A DNA stretch of 64,000 nucleotides from Agelas oroides (GCA_949130485.1 OX422189.1:8155620-8219619), one strand, 5' to 3'. Numbered from the stretch's first letter, positions 49,301-55,710 are shown. The notes: a model not told the origin generated them from the sequence alone. Numbers and translations: made by a program.

Positions 49301-50308
49301 AAGTTGAGAACTGAAGTTGCGTGAGAGTCCATGTATGCGAGGGTGAGATGACCCACAAATGTATGTGTCTCATGCACAACACATGAGACTTGAGAGGCCC
49401 GCCATATGCTTGTACGGGGAGATAGTACTGCAACTTCTTGAAACCGCAAAAGCAAAACTGAGTCAGGCAAACTCCCTGATTCGGTAGGCAACTGGAAGTT
49501 GCAAGAACTTGAGCACTGCATGTGATGAAAAGCTGAATGGCGGCCTGAAGGTGGGTCATATGTACACAGATACAGGTAGCTAGTCAAACATTTTGGGTCA
49601 TACACTATAAAACTGCATCAGGCCATGGTTGATCCACGTTACTATACTACCTACAATCTACCGTAGATCGGGAAATTTTCGCTGTTAAAAATTTTCCACC
49701 AGTTGCTTAGGCGGTGAAAATTAAATTTAAAATTTAAAGTTTAATTTTCGCCACTTGGCCACACAGCGAAAATAAACGCACGAACATTTCTTATGCGAAA
49801 ATTTTCCCGATCTATGGTACTTACAACTTACCATGAACAGTATTGGTAAAGAGCTATGTTATGGTATGCTATTTCACTTTGCTCTGGTTGTTCATCTATA
49901 CAATTGAGTAACTTTGTCCTGTGCATCCAACTCAATAGGATAAGCCTAGAGTCTACCCTTAATGCCCAGTACACGTGCAAACATGCTAGCCTGTCCCCAG
50001 GCCACTCACAGATTAGCCTGGTTTCAAGGCCGTACCTCACAGCCATGGAGAAAAACTGATTTTCCTCCTCCATAGCTGGGAGATAAAATCTGCGAGTGGA
50101 CTGGGAATGAGGCTAAAAACAGGTACTGTACGTGTGCAAAGTGACTAACCTCAGCAGGAAGAGGCCTGAATGTGGCAGCACTGCTGAGTTCCATGAAGCC
50201 GTCCTTCTGTTTGTCACTGAGTGGTGCCAGGCGAGACTCCCACTGCCCCAGGCGATCCCGCAGACTCCTCCCCTGCACCCCAGCACCCTTTGCCTGATCC
50301 TTCTCCAT
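16130..50308 (-). CDS. COG3: Conserved oligomeric Golgi complex subunit 3 (COG3), 22 exons
   Basis: COG3 is a lobe-A subunit of the COG tethering complex, needed for retrograde vesicle traffic and correct glycosylation at the Golgi. The model encodes 840 residues (human COG3 is 828 as I recall it) and all 21 junctions keep the frame. Exons on the minus strand: 50308-50150, 48947-48834, 48178-48117, 47570-47405, 46692-46525, 46272-46144, 45461-45384, 44624-44581, 44336-44210, 43893-43802, 43024-42919, 42760-42727, 42656-42577, 42404-42264, 19739-19566, 19349-19260, 18932-18812, 18334-18210, 17661-17487, 17322-17195, 16401-16303, 16240-16130. Introns are GT-AG except intron 6 (GC-AG). Recognisable blocks are [70 protein letters not shown] and [17 protein letters not shown]. 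Intron 14 is 22.5 kb and carries antisense genes. The least certain exon is the last. Confidence 0.93.
16402..16531. repeat. (GGGA)n microsatellite at the COG3 exon 21 acceptor
   Basis: On the gene strand this is (TCCC)n running straight into the acceptor CTCCAG of exon 21, so the microsatellite forms the polypyrimidine tract. A (GATT)n run follows at about 16600-16700. Confidence 0.95.
16717..17175. mobile_element. Cluster of fold-back elements in COG3 intron 20
   Basis: Three nested or adjacent inverted repeats. 16722-16744 pairs perfectly with 16798-16820 (23 bases, TAGTTATATCCC ends). TAACCTGTTACCTAGGCAAC near 16825 pairs with its complement near 16881-16905. GCAGTTATTGCAC near 17071 pairs with GTGCAATAACTC near 17135. 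The duplicate at 8.5 kb lacks this whole stretch: there GTAGTTTTA runs directly into TTGATTCTGCC. It therefore looks like an insertion of about 460 bases. Confidence 0.7.
17323..17486 (-). other. COG3: COG3 intron 19 with (GT)n at its 5' end and (AC)n at its 3' end
   Basis: Read on the gene strand, the 164-base intron starts GTAGGGCTTGTGTGTGTG and continues with GT/GAGT repeats to about 17440. It ends with an AC-repeat run (17365-17329) and CTCACACAG. The two ends could base-pair in the pre-mRNA. Confidence 0.8.
17820..18209. repeat. Pyrimidine-rich low-complexity DNA in COG3 intron 18
   Basis: Long CTCC/CACT-rich stretch on the plus strand. Frames through it are low-complexity artefacts. 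Confidence 0.8.
18934..19050. repeat. (TG)n microsatellite at the COG3 exon 17 acceptor
   Basis: On the gene strand it is (AC)n ending CACACAG directly at exon 17 (18932). Poly-Thr-His or Cys-Val frames through it are artefacts. Confidence 0.95.
19846..19925. other. Two adjacent near-perfect palindromes
   Basis: Arms 19846-19862 and 19864-19880 (17 bases, one-base centre) are followed two bases later by arms 19883-19903 and 19905-19925 (21 bases, one-base centre). They lie at the 3' end of COG3 intron 14. They could be a fold-back transposon or a cruciform-prone site. Confidence 0.9.
20661..21036 (+). pseudogene. Decayed 5' copy of the fibrinogen-like family (copy B)
   Basis: The ATG context and 5' flank (20580-20660) match copy C (21178-21250). 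A deletion of about 50 bases has removed the hydrophobic signal peptide: ATGGAGTCCCTAGTCTCTGC jumps to the AACACCACCC codons. The N-terminal region follows ([32 protein letters not shown]). A deletion near 20970 then shifts the frame, and the similarity ends at TGGACACGTGTTGCC, so the C-terminal domain is absent. No secreted product is expected. Confidence 0.8.
21251..22330 (+). pseudogene. Frameshifted copy of the fibrinogen-like family (copy C)
   Basis: Nearly full length, with signal peptide ([18 protein letters not shown]), a single [10 protein letters not shown] repeat (not three), the [19 protein letters not shown] block and the C-terminal domain through [12 protein letters not shown]. 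Two small insertions break the frame: a TA duplication at about 21456-21459, which brings a TGA near 21500, and a CATG duplication at about 21710-21717. Both are tandem duplications of neighbouring bases. All other landmarks remain, so the decay is recent or the insertions are assembly errors. Confidence 0.8.
22331..24055. other. 3' flank of copy C and duplicated spacer
   Basis: 22430-23000 parallels the 3' flank of the intact gene at 29.85 kb (31310-32240). 22840-22885 (TTAGAGGGGCTCCACTGTA) resembles a pogo-like terminal repeat, also seen inverted near 32308. 23215-23260 (GCGAAAATTTGCG, TATACGGTA) resembles a MITE end. 23270-23420 recurs at 34493-34640 and 36115-36230. No gene is seen. Confidence 0.45.
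24056..24589. mobile_element. MULE-like MITE with 9-bp target duplication (copy 1)
   Basis: Terminal inverted repeats are GGCTGTCTACCAATCACTGG and CCAGTGATTGTAGACGGCC, extended by repeated ACTGGACT units. It is flanked by ATAAATTTT at 24047-24055 and 24590-24598, a 9-base target duplication typical of Mutator-like elements. It is non-autonomous. Confidence 0.8.
24599..27383. other. Duplicated spacer with dispersed repeats
   Basis: Repeated modules (GCTATGATATGCCTAATTCC, GAGTTCACTCCTACAAGTTC, GGGATACATTTGAAC) recur many times between 23.8 and 38.7 kb. 25640-26345 has no counterpart in the sister unit and contains CGATGCCAAAAAGCGTCATC followed by GGTTAAAGGGTTAA. 26663-26792 is a MITE, listed separately. 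No gene is supported. Confidence 0.45.
26663..26792. mobile_element. MITE, TAGCCTCGTTCCCAGGC family
   Basis: Inverted ends CCTTGTTCCCAGGCCTACCC and GGGGTAGGCCTGGGAACGAG, with inner arms TTCTTGTCCTTCGGTTTG and CAAACCAAAGAACAAAAAAC. A very similar element lies at 48496-48596. Confidence 0.75.
27384..27902. mobile_element. MULE-like MITE (copy 2)
   Basis: Same terminal repeats as copy 1 (GGCTGTCTACAATCACTGG and GTGATTGTAGACGGCC). The left flank is ATAAATTTT and the right is ATAAATACT, so the target duplication has diverged. Confidence 0.75.
28787..28951 (+). pseudogene. 3' fragment of the fibrinogen-like family (F1)
   Basis: Retains TACTCAAATGACTCACT, then after a deletion the PWFCKQLPQ codons, an insertion, and [12 protein letters not shown] followed by TAA. 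Only about 50 codons of the C-terminus remain. It lies about 900 bases upstream of the intact copy D. Confidence 0.75.
29445..29762 (+). other. Conserved open frame upstream of copy D
   Basis: A 105-codon frame starting [17 protein letters not shown] ends just past the TATA box of the downstream gene. The sister copy (39817-40119) keeps the frame despite two deletions of 10 and 5 bases. It has no recognised domain. It may be a small gene or just promoter-proximal DNA that is young enough to look alike. Confidence 0.25.
29745..29751 (+). promoter_or_regulatory. TATA box of fibrinogen-like gene D
   Basis: TATAAAA lies 106 bases upstream of the ATG. The same motif sits at the same spacing in copy E. 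Confidence 0.6.
29851..31209 (+). CDS. Secreted fibrinogen-like family protein, intact copy D
   Basis: A single-exon gene of 452 residues, antisense within COG3 intron 14. A signal peptide ([19 protein letters not shown]) is followed by an N-terminal region ([19 protein letters not shown]). Three tandem 48-residue repeats start at residues 103, 151 and 199, each with PSGYYW(I/V)xSSNGTxV...YC(D/N)MD. That motif resembles the start of fibrinogen-related domains (Y-x-CDM, then [10 protein letters not shown] at 229-238). The C-terminal domain is Cys- and Trp-rich: [88 protein letters not shown]. It is probably extracellular, perhaps lectin-like or matrix. The function is not known to me; the fibrinogen link rests on motif likeness only. 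Two Gly-Arg-Gly linkers (NxGRGTxQTNPA) join the repeats. Confidence 0.9.
   Translation: MESLVIAATLVLLSLLAPTASQEVNTTLPLTYRARAAEGDEQACSPDDLRQQLQAITRNDVSNLLRNSLPALVQCSDQNLGQLEHCPAASCSDIVAQSQVLRPSGYYWIISSNGTTVRSYCDMDAVLCNLGRGTTQTNPADSCGDLLYTCPSDFYWVRSSNGTAVQVYCDMDAALCNRGRGTMQTNPAASCSDVTYTCPSGYYWVRSSNGAAVQVYCNMDRVCGCSGTGGWTRVAYLNMTDPSQQCPSAWTLQTRSSEPRRLCGRGSSGAGCKSVTYSTFGMNYSHVCGRVTGYEYNSVDFFHGHHTIEGYYVDGVSLTHGSPGARQHIWTFIAGLVENNPSGYPRHSCPCADRTTALSLVPSFVGNDYFCESGNPNSGYSNTLFANDPLWDGQGCGAASCCELSYPPGVTPPWFCKQLSQTTTDDIEVRICADEGSANEGTPVELIEIFVN
31331..31814. mobile_element. Non-autonomous DNA element with CTCCCGAAAATAT ends
   Basis: The left end (CTCCCGAAAATATGCCCCCC) is inverted at the right end (GGGGTGTATATTTCGGGAG). 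It interrupts the 3' flank of copy D. The corresponding flanks of copies C (about 22440) and E (about 41690) run through without it. Confidence 0.7.
32308..32345 (+). mobile_element. Pogo-like terminal repeat remnant
   Basis: CAGTGGAACCCCTCTAAAGC resembles pogo/Tigger-type terminal repeats. Inverted partners are seen near 22866 and possibly 34327-34337 (GAGTTCCACTGTA). No transposase is visible. Confidence 0.35.
32527..33540. mobile_element. TTAA-flanked DNA element, 1.0 kb
   Basis: Ends are GGTGGCAGGGAA and its inverted counterpart TTCCCCCGCCACC, each directly bordered by TTAA (32523-32526 and 33541-33544). Joining the outer flanks at one TTAA gives a copy of the neighbouring sequence near 32461 (CCAATGACGCGTTTTAGCGT), so the insertion split the second of two tandem repeats. 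Internal frames are not recognisable as transposase. TTAA targets are typical of piggyBac, but the ends do not start with CCC as usual there. Confidence 0.7.
33545..34490. other. Spacer between tandem units
   Basis: No supported gene. A 79-codon frame at 33719-33958 is basic and unrecognised, and I treat it as chance. GGTGTGATAACCTCGTCCCG and a second GGTGTGATAGC nearby hint at another small repeat. Confidence 0.35.
34491..36634. repeat. Repeated spacer modules of the second tandem unit
   Basis: Collinear in large part with 23270-24050 and 26950-27370 of the first unit. The stretch at 35325-35345 (AATAAATCTTCGCAGTAC) is an empty site for the MULE-like MITE found at 24056, 27384 and 37250. 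Confidence 0.6.
36635..36913 (-). mobile_element. tRNA-derived SINE
   Basis: On the minus strand it starts GGGGTTGCTGGTGGCC and has a pol III A box (TGGCCTATTGGTTAAAGC, 36902-36885) and B box (GGTTCCAGTCC, 36858-36848). An unrelated body of about 170 bases and a 23-base A tail (T run 36635-36657) follow. Sister copies of the surrounding module (24745, 28033, 35465, 38430) are uninterrupted at this point. It is a retrotransposed short element mobilised by LINE machinery. The tRNA-like head is not a functional tRNA gene. Confidence 0.8.
37250..38294. mobile_element. MULE-like MITE (copy 3) with a nested insertion
   Basis: Ends match copies 1 and 2, with an expanded GGACTGGACTGGT repeat at the left. 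It is twice the usual length because another element sits inside at 37445-37893. Confidence 0.75.
37445..37893. mobile_element. TA-flanked Tc1/mariner-like MITE nested in copy 3
   Basis: Ends CACTGGAAAACTGGAGGTTG and AACCTACAATTTTTTACAG form imperfect terminal repeats of about 33 bases with TTTAACCCAAGA inside, bordered by TA on both sides. In copy 1 the site reads CATGGTCCTAGAGCAAATAA without an insertion. Confidence 0.7.
39164..39323 (+). pseudogene. 3' fragment of the fibrinogen-like family (F2)
   Basis: Near-identical partner of F1, lying about 900 bases upstream of copy E. It was evidently duplicated together with the intact gene. Confidence 0.75.
39817..40119 (+). other. Conserved open frame upstream of copy E
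   Basis: A 100-codon counterpart of the frame at 29445. It lacks 10 and 5 bases relative to that copy, near 39908 and 39920, so the middle residues change ([11 protein letters not shown]) but the frame downstream is the same. Confidence 0.25.
40102..40108 (+). promoter_or_regulatory. TATA box of fibrinogen-like gene E
   Basis: TATAAAA lies 106 bases upstream of the ATG, at the same spacing as in copy D. Confidence 0.6.
40208..41572 (+). CDS. Secreted fibrinogen-like family protein, intact copy E
   Basis: A single-exon gene of 454 residues, close paralogue of copy D (29851). It has the same layout: signal peptide ([19 protein letters not shown]), acidic Cys-containing N-terminal region, three 48-residue PSGYYW repeats, a [21 protein letters not shown] block and a Cys-rich C-terminal domain ending [11 protein letters not shown]. 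Differences from D cluster after VCGR: here [20 protein letters not shown] replaces the shorter [17 protein letters not shown]. Repeats 2 and 3 are more alike in E than in D ([10 protein letters not shown] in both), suggesting ongoing exchange between repeats. It is antisense to COG3, and the promoter region is duplicated along with the gene. The biological role is unknown to me. Confidence 0.9.
   Translation: MESLVLAATLVLLSLLAPTASQEANTTLPLTYRARAAEGGEQACSPDDLRHQLQAITRNDVSNLLRNSLPALVQCSDQNLGQLEHCPAASCSDIVAQSQVLRPSGYYWIISSNGTTVRSYCDMDAVMCNLGRGTTQTNPADSCGDVTYTCPSGYYWVRSSNGTAVQVYCDMDAALCNRGRGTTQTNPAASCSDVTYTCPSGYYWVRSSNGAAVQVYCNMDRVCGCSGTGRWTRVAYLNMTDPSQQCPSAWTLQARSSEPRRLCGRGSSGGSCKSVTYSTFGMNYSHVCGRVIAYQHSTPDAFANSGSQTIEGYYVDGISLTHGSPGSRQHIWTFVAGIVENNPSRYPRHSCPCADRATALSLVPSFVGNDYFCESGNPNSGYTHTLFPNDPLWDGQGCGAASCCELSYPPGVTPPWFCKQLPQATTNDIEVRICGDQNSGDEDTPVELIEIYIN
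41731..42263. other. Start of COG3 intron 14
   Basis: Contains a direct duplication at about 42051-42165, unit about 57 bases with CAATGGCACCAGACAACAAT. Otherwise nothing is recognised. Confidence 0.5.
42264..50308 (-). CDS. COG3: COG3 5' block, exons 1-14 (residues 1-500)
   Basis: Together these exons total exactly 1500 bases. Exon 1 starts at the ATG at 50308, which has an in-frame TAG six bases upstream; its peptide ([16 protein letters not shown]) matches the human N-terminus in position and character. The Sec34-like N-terminal helical region follows: [12 protein letters not shown] (exon 4), LSSPTLSV and [14 protein letters not shown] (exon 5), [13 protein letters not shown] (exon 7), HTTDHCGL (exon 9), [19 protein letters not shown] (exon 10), LETLAELC (exon 11). 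Exon 8 is 44 bases and exon 12 only 34. Intron 6 uses a GC donor (46143-46142). Introns here carry a 27-bp minisatellite, a 14-bp repeat and several MITEs. Confidence 0.92.
42405..42512. repeat. (GT)n microsatellite at the COG3 exon 14 acceptor
   Basis: On the gene strand it is an (AC)n run ending ACACACAG at exon 14. The donor end of the same intron starts GTGTGTTGTGTG. Confidence 0.95.
43928..43997. mobile_element. Fold-back element downstream of COG3 exon 9
   Basis: 31-base arms at 43928-43958 and 43967-43997 (TCTCAGGCCACCCCCATG and inverse) are near-perfect around an 8-base loop. They lie in intron 9, close to exon 10. Confidence 0.75.
45812..46003. repeat. Poly-G run and 14-bp repeat in COG3 intron 6
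   Basis: About 25 G are followed by about eleven imperfect copies of AGTAGCCCATTTCC. The GYWKWAT frame on the minus strand is an artefact. Confidence 0.9.
46273..46382. repeat. (TG)n microsatellite at the COG3 exon 6 acceptor
   Basis: On the gene strand it is (AC)n with occasional GC, ending CACACAG at exon 6. Confidence 0.95.
46693..46762. repeat. (GGGA)n microsatellite at the COG3 exon 5 acceptor
   Basis: On the gene strand it is (TCCC)n ending CCCCTCAG at exon 5, serving as the polypyrimidine tract. Confidence 0.9.
47205..47357. repeat. 27-bp minisatellite in COG3 intron 4
   Basis: Five copies of a unit containing ACAGTACGGGAATCAGACA and CTACTCA. The unit is a multiple of three, so it makes an accidental repeated frame (STGIRQLLN). 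Confidence 0.9.
47936..48108. repeat. 22-bp tandem array resembling a MITE end
   Basis: Seven to eight copies of GGGAATGAGACTAGTGRCYT lie beside the COG3 exon 3 donor. The unit is the inverted end sequence (CCTGGGAATGAGRCTA) of the dispersed TAGCCTCGTTCCCAGGC MITE family. Confidence 0.8.
48496..48596. mobile_element. MITE, TAGCCTCGTTCCCAGGC family
   Basis: Ends are CTAGCCTCGTTCCCAGGGCT and CCTGGGAACAAGGCTAG. It lies in COG3 intron 2, between exons 2 and 3. Confidence 0.8.
49660..49819. mobile_element. MITE with TACCGTAGATCGGGAAA ends
   Basis: The left end TACCGTAGATCGGGAAATTT is inverted at 49795-49819 (AAATTTTCCCGATCTATGGTA), with GCGAAAAT motifs inside. It lies in COG3 intron 1. Confidence 0.75.
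49986..50115. mobile_element. MITE, TAGCCTCGTTCCCAGGC family
   Basis: The left end CTAGCCTGTCCCCAGGCCAC and the right end GTGGACTGGGAATGAGGCTA are inverted repeats. It lies in COG3 intron 1 close to exon 1. Confidence 0.65.
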
Positions 50309-51011
50309 ATCCTACTAAAGATATGAGACGTAACCTCTCATGTATCTATAATCCTACCAGCTACCATAATTGTCTGTTATTACAGGAAAGTGCATATTCC
50401 TATCACCAGGCAACTTGAGCCGAAGTTGACCACTTAGATACAGACTACATTCGGAAAAAAATCAAACAGGGTCTGGGCATGAGATGAACGTACAGTTACA
50501 TGTAAACTTCACTGCTGGAAAATACTTTCCAGGTTATTTAGTCAATGCATATGCATTTCATTATATCCAGCCATAAGACTTATGCGCCTATCAATAGTAT
50601 GCCCCACCTGGCATACCTGCATGAGGGCAGGTGTTGGAGAAAGGAGGGGGATTTGTCGTCAGAATCTTTCCCGAGGGGTTGGTACTTAGTCGGGATTGTC
50701 CCAACCCACTCAAATTGCATATACATTCCCTTTCGTTGTGTTAAAAATGTCTGGAAAATTCTTTGTGAATTCCACTGATAGCTATAGGCCAGTGCATGTA
50801 TTATGAGGACTACAAATGTATGTCTGCAAGACATGTAGCTAGGCTCCCGTTATTGACATAAACCAGTCAGACAGACTTACTCTGCAAACAAAGAGACTTC
50901 TCAGATGCTTTCAGGTGCTTGTGGTTGTCTGGCTGCAGAAATGCTGGTGCGCTTTAATTGGAAGGGGGTCGTTTCTATTTGAAGCCCATCCTCTCGTCGC
51001 AGCGGCGAAAA
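50309..51011. promoter_or_regulatory. Divergent COG3/RBMX2 intergenic region
   Basis: 703 bases separate the start codons of COG3 (-) and RBMX2 (+). It presumably holds both promoters and 5' UTRs. No clear TATA box is seen, as expected for housekeeping genes. TTCTTTGTGAATTCC and other short motifs carry no obvious meaning. Confidence 0.5.
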
Positions 51012-54000
51012 ATGAAGTGAGTAGAGGAATGGGAGAAGCTAGAGTAGTAGCGGTGTAAGGTGCAACGGTATTTGTAGGATCACTGTCTGTATGCTGTATC
51101 CATGACACGATAGCTAGCATGTATCAAGTATTAATTAACACTGACAATAACACACATGTACAATGCAATACTTAGTCACGACTCTGTCTTACAACACACA
51201 CACGCACACAACACATACAGCAACGTGAAGGCAATCCAGAAGCTGAATGAGACAGAACTGAAGCTGGGACTGGACACCAAGTCATCCTGGCACGACCAAT
51301 ACAAGGACAGTGCCTATGTCTTTGTGGGTGAGAAGTAGTACATTAACAGTTCAGGGGTGGAGATATAGGGGGGGGCAGGGGGGGCTTAGGCCCTCCCACT
51401 TTTCAGATTAGGGGGGCTGAGCCCCACCAATTTTTCTACTAGTTGTTGTACAGAGAAATACAATATCATCTTGTTTCCAGGATTCGGGATAAACTGGGCT
51501 ACACTGCCACTAGTTTTGGTCTGCGGCTCTCCCACGACAGCGTATAGTAGTCTCGCCCAGATCCCACGAGACTAAGCGTATAGTTTGCTCTCATGCGGTC
51601 TAATTATGCTGGCGCAACCTCGGGCCCCACCCTTTTACTCAGGTAGCATTAATTAGAGTAAGCTTCACCGTAATTCAGCTTGGACCATGAGCCCCCCCAC
51701 TTCTTGGTAGCTGTCTCTGCCTCTGCAGTTGGTCTTCAATGCTTGGTATAGTCTCAGTCCCAGGACCCTTAGATATTATGTACCTGACTTTCGCAGAGAA
51801 AACTTTAGCAGATTGTTCACTGGTGCTGCCCAAAGATGCCACACCCCCAATTTTCACAGAGAAAACTTTCACGATAGCCACAAAACCTCAAAATTCACAA
51901 AAGTTTTCTCCCTTGAAAGTTTCCTGCTATGCGGTATAGCTGGGTGGATACTCGCTGACAAGGTCAAGGGTTGGTTTGTGGGGCCAGTTTGATTCTATGT
52001 GTGATAAAAGTAGTGGGACTGTGGGAATATCAACTTCTTGACCACCCATTCTCTTTGTCTGCGTGCAGGTGGTCTGGATCATGGGCTGTCAGAGGGAGAC
52101 GTTCTAGCAGTGTTCTCACAGTAAGTATGAACAATCGATGAACCACATCTCCCTCGTAAAAGACAGGCCTAGATGTTATGCAAAGTCATCCACTGCGCAG
52201 GACATGTTTTGGTCAATACCTGACCCCATCAGCTGTGCTGGGATGACCAGGAGATGGGGGTTGCTATCTCATGCACATGCACACTCTGCCATAACATTGC
52301 CATAACTTTGCCCAGGTCTTCCATGTATGTACTCTGCTATAACTCTGTCACAGCTCTACCACACTCTGCCTAAAGATGGGCATAATACAGTGTACATGTA
52401 CCAATGTTATATGCAACTTACAATTCTACACAGCTACTATCATATACATGTATGTCCACCTTTTGCCATCAATCCCTGCTTGTGTCTTCTTCCTCCAAAT
52501 GCAGGTATGGTGAGATAGTCAACATTAATCTGGTGCGAGACAAGAAGACTGGCAAGTCTAAAGGCTTCTGTTTCCTTGCTTATGAGAACCAGCGGAGCAC
52601 TGTACTAGCAGTGGATAACTTCAATGGAATCAAGGTATGGCCTTTAGTAGAGTGGCTGGGCCTCATTCCCAGACTCTACACAGCCTGGGAATGAGTCTAG
52701 TTTGAAGTAATAACTATTGGTTAGCCTCGTTCCCAGGCTCCACCGCTCCGGAATGCGAATATGTATACGTGGGGAGAGCCTGGTATCTTTTCACTCACAT
52801 GACCATGACATAATCGAAACAGGACCACAGTTTTTAGAACAGAAACACGTTCAACCAACCATGTGTTCAATGCTCGGTGTGTATAATATTTGCCCCCCGA
52901 TAGAGCTATGTGTAGTAAACTTCCTGCTACCTTCACTTTTTCCCTGTTCTAAGTCTTCAGGTACACCCACACACAATTAAGGTCTTTCTACCGCCTTTCT
53001 ACCCTTGACACTGCTCACGTGAGAAAAAATACCAGGCTCTCCCCGCCTGCACAACTTCAATGTTCACTTTCCGGAGTGGGGAAGCCTGGAAACGAGCCTA
53101 TAGTTTGAAGTAATAACTATAGGTTCCGTGCACCTGCAATGGGTAGATTCAAAACACCAGTATTACCTGCCTTGCTTGTATTACCTGCTTTGAGTATTGC
53201 TCATAAAAGTTATCATGCCATTGACTTTTCCTTTATGTTCGAAACTTGTCATTGGATCACTTCAATTAATGTTCAACCGTCAATTACACAACGTAGCCTC
53301 AAACCCAGACTTTCTGTTCCAGATTTTGTCTAAGAAAGCTGCAAGACAAGAAGAAAGGCAAGGATGGCTTTGGAAAGCTGTGAGATAAAATCCAGGACGG
53401 AAAGCCTGGGTTCAAGGCTATATATACATGTATAGATCTTGGAGCTTCAAAGATACTTTGTGTGGTTGCACCCTTTTGGTAGAACCCCACCCATATCAAA
53501 TCAGCCTTTTGTAGATTCTACTAGCGTAGTTTTGAGCATAGCTGACTGCAAGAATTGAGCACAGTGCCAGTACAATGAGACAAAACTTCAGTAATAGTTA
53601 TTGTAAATGTGTAGACATTATCAATTTTTACTAATAATTGTTATCTTGTTATCTTAGTTGTGTGGGCGTACAATACGTGTGGACCATGTCAGGGAGTACA
53701 GGAGACCCAAAGATGAGCAGGGCAATGAGATAGTCGAGAAAGGTTGCGCTCCAAAGACGCCCACACCCAGCCCTTCTCCCTCTCCATCTCCTGAACCATC
53801 ATCACCTGTTCAGCTGAAAAAGAAACACAAACACTCCGATAAGAAGAAAAAGAAGAAAAAGCACAAGAAACAAAAGATGAAATCCTCCAGTCCTGATCAG
53901 TCTGAATCTGGAGAGTCCGATGGGCACACCTCCAGTAAACTACCTGAGAAGGATAAGCAGAAAAGGAGGGTGTCAAGCGATGAGGAGGACGATTACAGTG

Positions 54001-54437
54001 AGAGGCATGGAAGGAACAGAGAAGGGGATGCTTCAGTTAGAGGCAGGGAGAATGATGGCTCTAGCAAGAGTCAACGAGTAAGGGATGAAGGAGGGAGGCG
54101 TCCCTTAGAAAGGAGTGAAGTGGAGTACAAGAGAGAGAAGAAAAGAGAGAGAAGTAGAAGTCGATCACCCATTGTGAGAAGACACTCTCGCTCTCCCTCA
54201 CCGCAGAGACAGAGAGAAAAGAGATTCAAACCAGCCGATAGAAGCAAATCTCCAGAGTATAGGAAACACTCCCACAAAGATGAAAGAGGGAGGGTAAGAC
54301 ACAGGGACAATTTCAAGAGGAGAGATTATAGGAGTGACAATGATAGGAAGGAGTGGGAAAGAAGAAGAGATAGAAGACCTTTCAGATCAAGAAGTAGAAG
54401 TAGATCCCGGGAGGAAAAGGCAGGTACTCATGAATAA
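51012..54437 (+). CDS. RBMX2: RNA-binding motif protein X-linked 2 (RBMX2), 5 exons
   Basis: Spliceosomal RRM protein, orthologue of yeast Ist3/Snu17, which with Bud13 and Pml1 forms the RES complex on activated spliceosomes. The model has 357 residues. Exons: 51012-51016 (only ATGAA), 51221-51327, 52069-52120, 52505-52634, 53658-54437; all junctions are GT-AG and in phase. The N-terminus [35 protein letters not shown] (RNP2), [20 protein letters not shown] (RNP1 follows as KGFCFLAY), VDNFNGIK and [13 protein letters not shown] match the family closely. The last exon encodes a long Lys-, Ser- and Arg/Ser-rich tail ([12 protein letters not shown]) before TAA. The tail could be extended by splicing at GGCAGGTACT near the stop, but nothing downstream supports that. 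Introns carry MITEs. Confidence 0.95.
51358..51435. repeat. G-rich dispersed repeat in RBMX2 intron 2
   Basis: GGGGGGGGCAGGGGGGGCTT and GGGGGGCTGAGCCCCACCAA resemble the G-rich ends of the repeats at 4275 and 57560. Confidence 0.45.
52722..53101. mobile_element. Full-length MITE, TAGCCTCGTTCCCAGGC family, in RBMX2 intron 4
   Basis: Inverted ends TAGCCTCGTTCCCAGGCTCC and GAAGCCTGGAAACGAGCCTA. The interior shares about 250 bases with 5571-5815. It is flanked on both sides by TTTGAAGTAATAACTAT (52700-52722 and 53104-53126), a direct repeat longer than usual target duplications. A miniature relative (CTCATTCCCAGACTCT / CTGGGAATGAG) adjoins at 52662-52699. Confidence 0.8.
53294..53421. mobile_element. 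MITE related to the TAGCCTCGTTCCCAGGC family
   Basis: Ends TAGCCTCAAACCCAGACTTTC and GAAAGCCTGGGTTCAAGGCTA are inverted; about 128 bases in RBMX2 intron 4. Confidence 0.7.
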
Positions 54438-55710
54438 CGTTTCTTATACACCAGCACAAAACCTTCAGCTCTCTGAAGTATTCCTTGGTCATCAAACTAA
54501 CCCTCCATTATTTTTCACCATGCATAGAATAGCAATCTCTCTCCTTCTTATCATTGATTGATTTTATTATTAATGGAGTACCAGTCGCATGTGCCAAACA
54601 CTGTGATAACGTCTAGTCAAATGGTGCTCAGATCCTAGTCCACCTTTGCAGTTTCATGCACATGTATATGTGTCAGCTTGTAGTATGAGGCACAGGCTTA
54701 GGGGAATTGACAATGAATCAGGGAGGAACTCCATGCTGTAGCCGACTGAGTTATTTAGGTGGCGAAATTCGAGTAAACACTGAGCTTGAGTACGGCAGCT
54801 GGAGCAGATGCCAAGACAGCATGTTTAATTGGGAGGGGGCACAAGTGTGAAAACATTCTAGTTATGATGATAGGGCTTGGTTGATTCTAGTATCAGATTC
54901 AATTAAAGCAATGTGTTCTCGTTAGTATTCACACTGTACACAGCACTTCTGTTTGGGATGACTTGGCAAAAGTGTAGTTATGGCAGAAGTATAAATTAGT
55001 TGATTCAGAGAATTAATTAAGACTAATAAGTAACCACTTGCAATTGTTTAGTAACAAAATGTGAACCATTATACCCTCATGGAAGCTAGCTCGGCACTCT
55101 CCAGTGCATTATAACCGGGATAGTGTCAAACTGGCAGTAACTCGAGTCTCTGTCTCCACTATAGCTACCTTTCATAATAGAGAGATTAACAAGTACTAAC
55201 TCACTGTCTGCCAAAGCTTCAAACAATTGCTTTGAAGCTGCTCAGTAACTGTGACCAATGACCATGCAAAGCATGCCTGTCAACTCCTTATCAAGTGTTT
55301 TATCTTCTGTGTGTAAAGTAGTTCGCTGGGTGGGTTGCATGCCACCTTCAAGAGTACCAAGCTGGGCAGAAGTCTAGGAGCATGTCTTCACTAGAAAATT
55401 TTTCAAAAACTTTTGTGATTGCATTTAATTTGGTGACTTCTGGGTAAGTTCTGGCCAACTGCAGCTAGGAACATAATGCAATGTCCACTGTACTTAATTT
55501 AGTTTGAGGCATTTACTTTTTTAAGCAGAAATCCTCCCATTTAGACCCTGGAAACTGAAAACGAGTCCAACAATAATGAAGACACTAATTTTGTGACAGC
55601 CCTATAGTTCTCAGGTGGGAACAGGCCACCCCTTCAGCAGTGGAATGTTACTTCATGTTTGGCCAAAACATTTTCCATGATATAGTAGAACTTCTGATAG
55701 CTAAGTTAAG
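54438..55710. other. Convergent RBMX2/HYKK spacer
   Basis: Tail-to-tail spacer of 1.27 kb that should hold both 3' UTRs. No other gene or clear repeat is seen. Confidence 0.5.

Noticed and set aside
53658..54437. Separate gene for a basic Arg/Ser-rich protein
   Set aside because: It is the last exon of RBMX2. The preceding AG acceptor and phase join it to the RRM exons.
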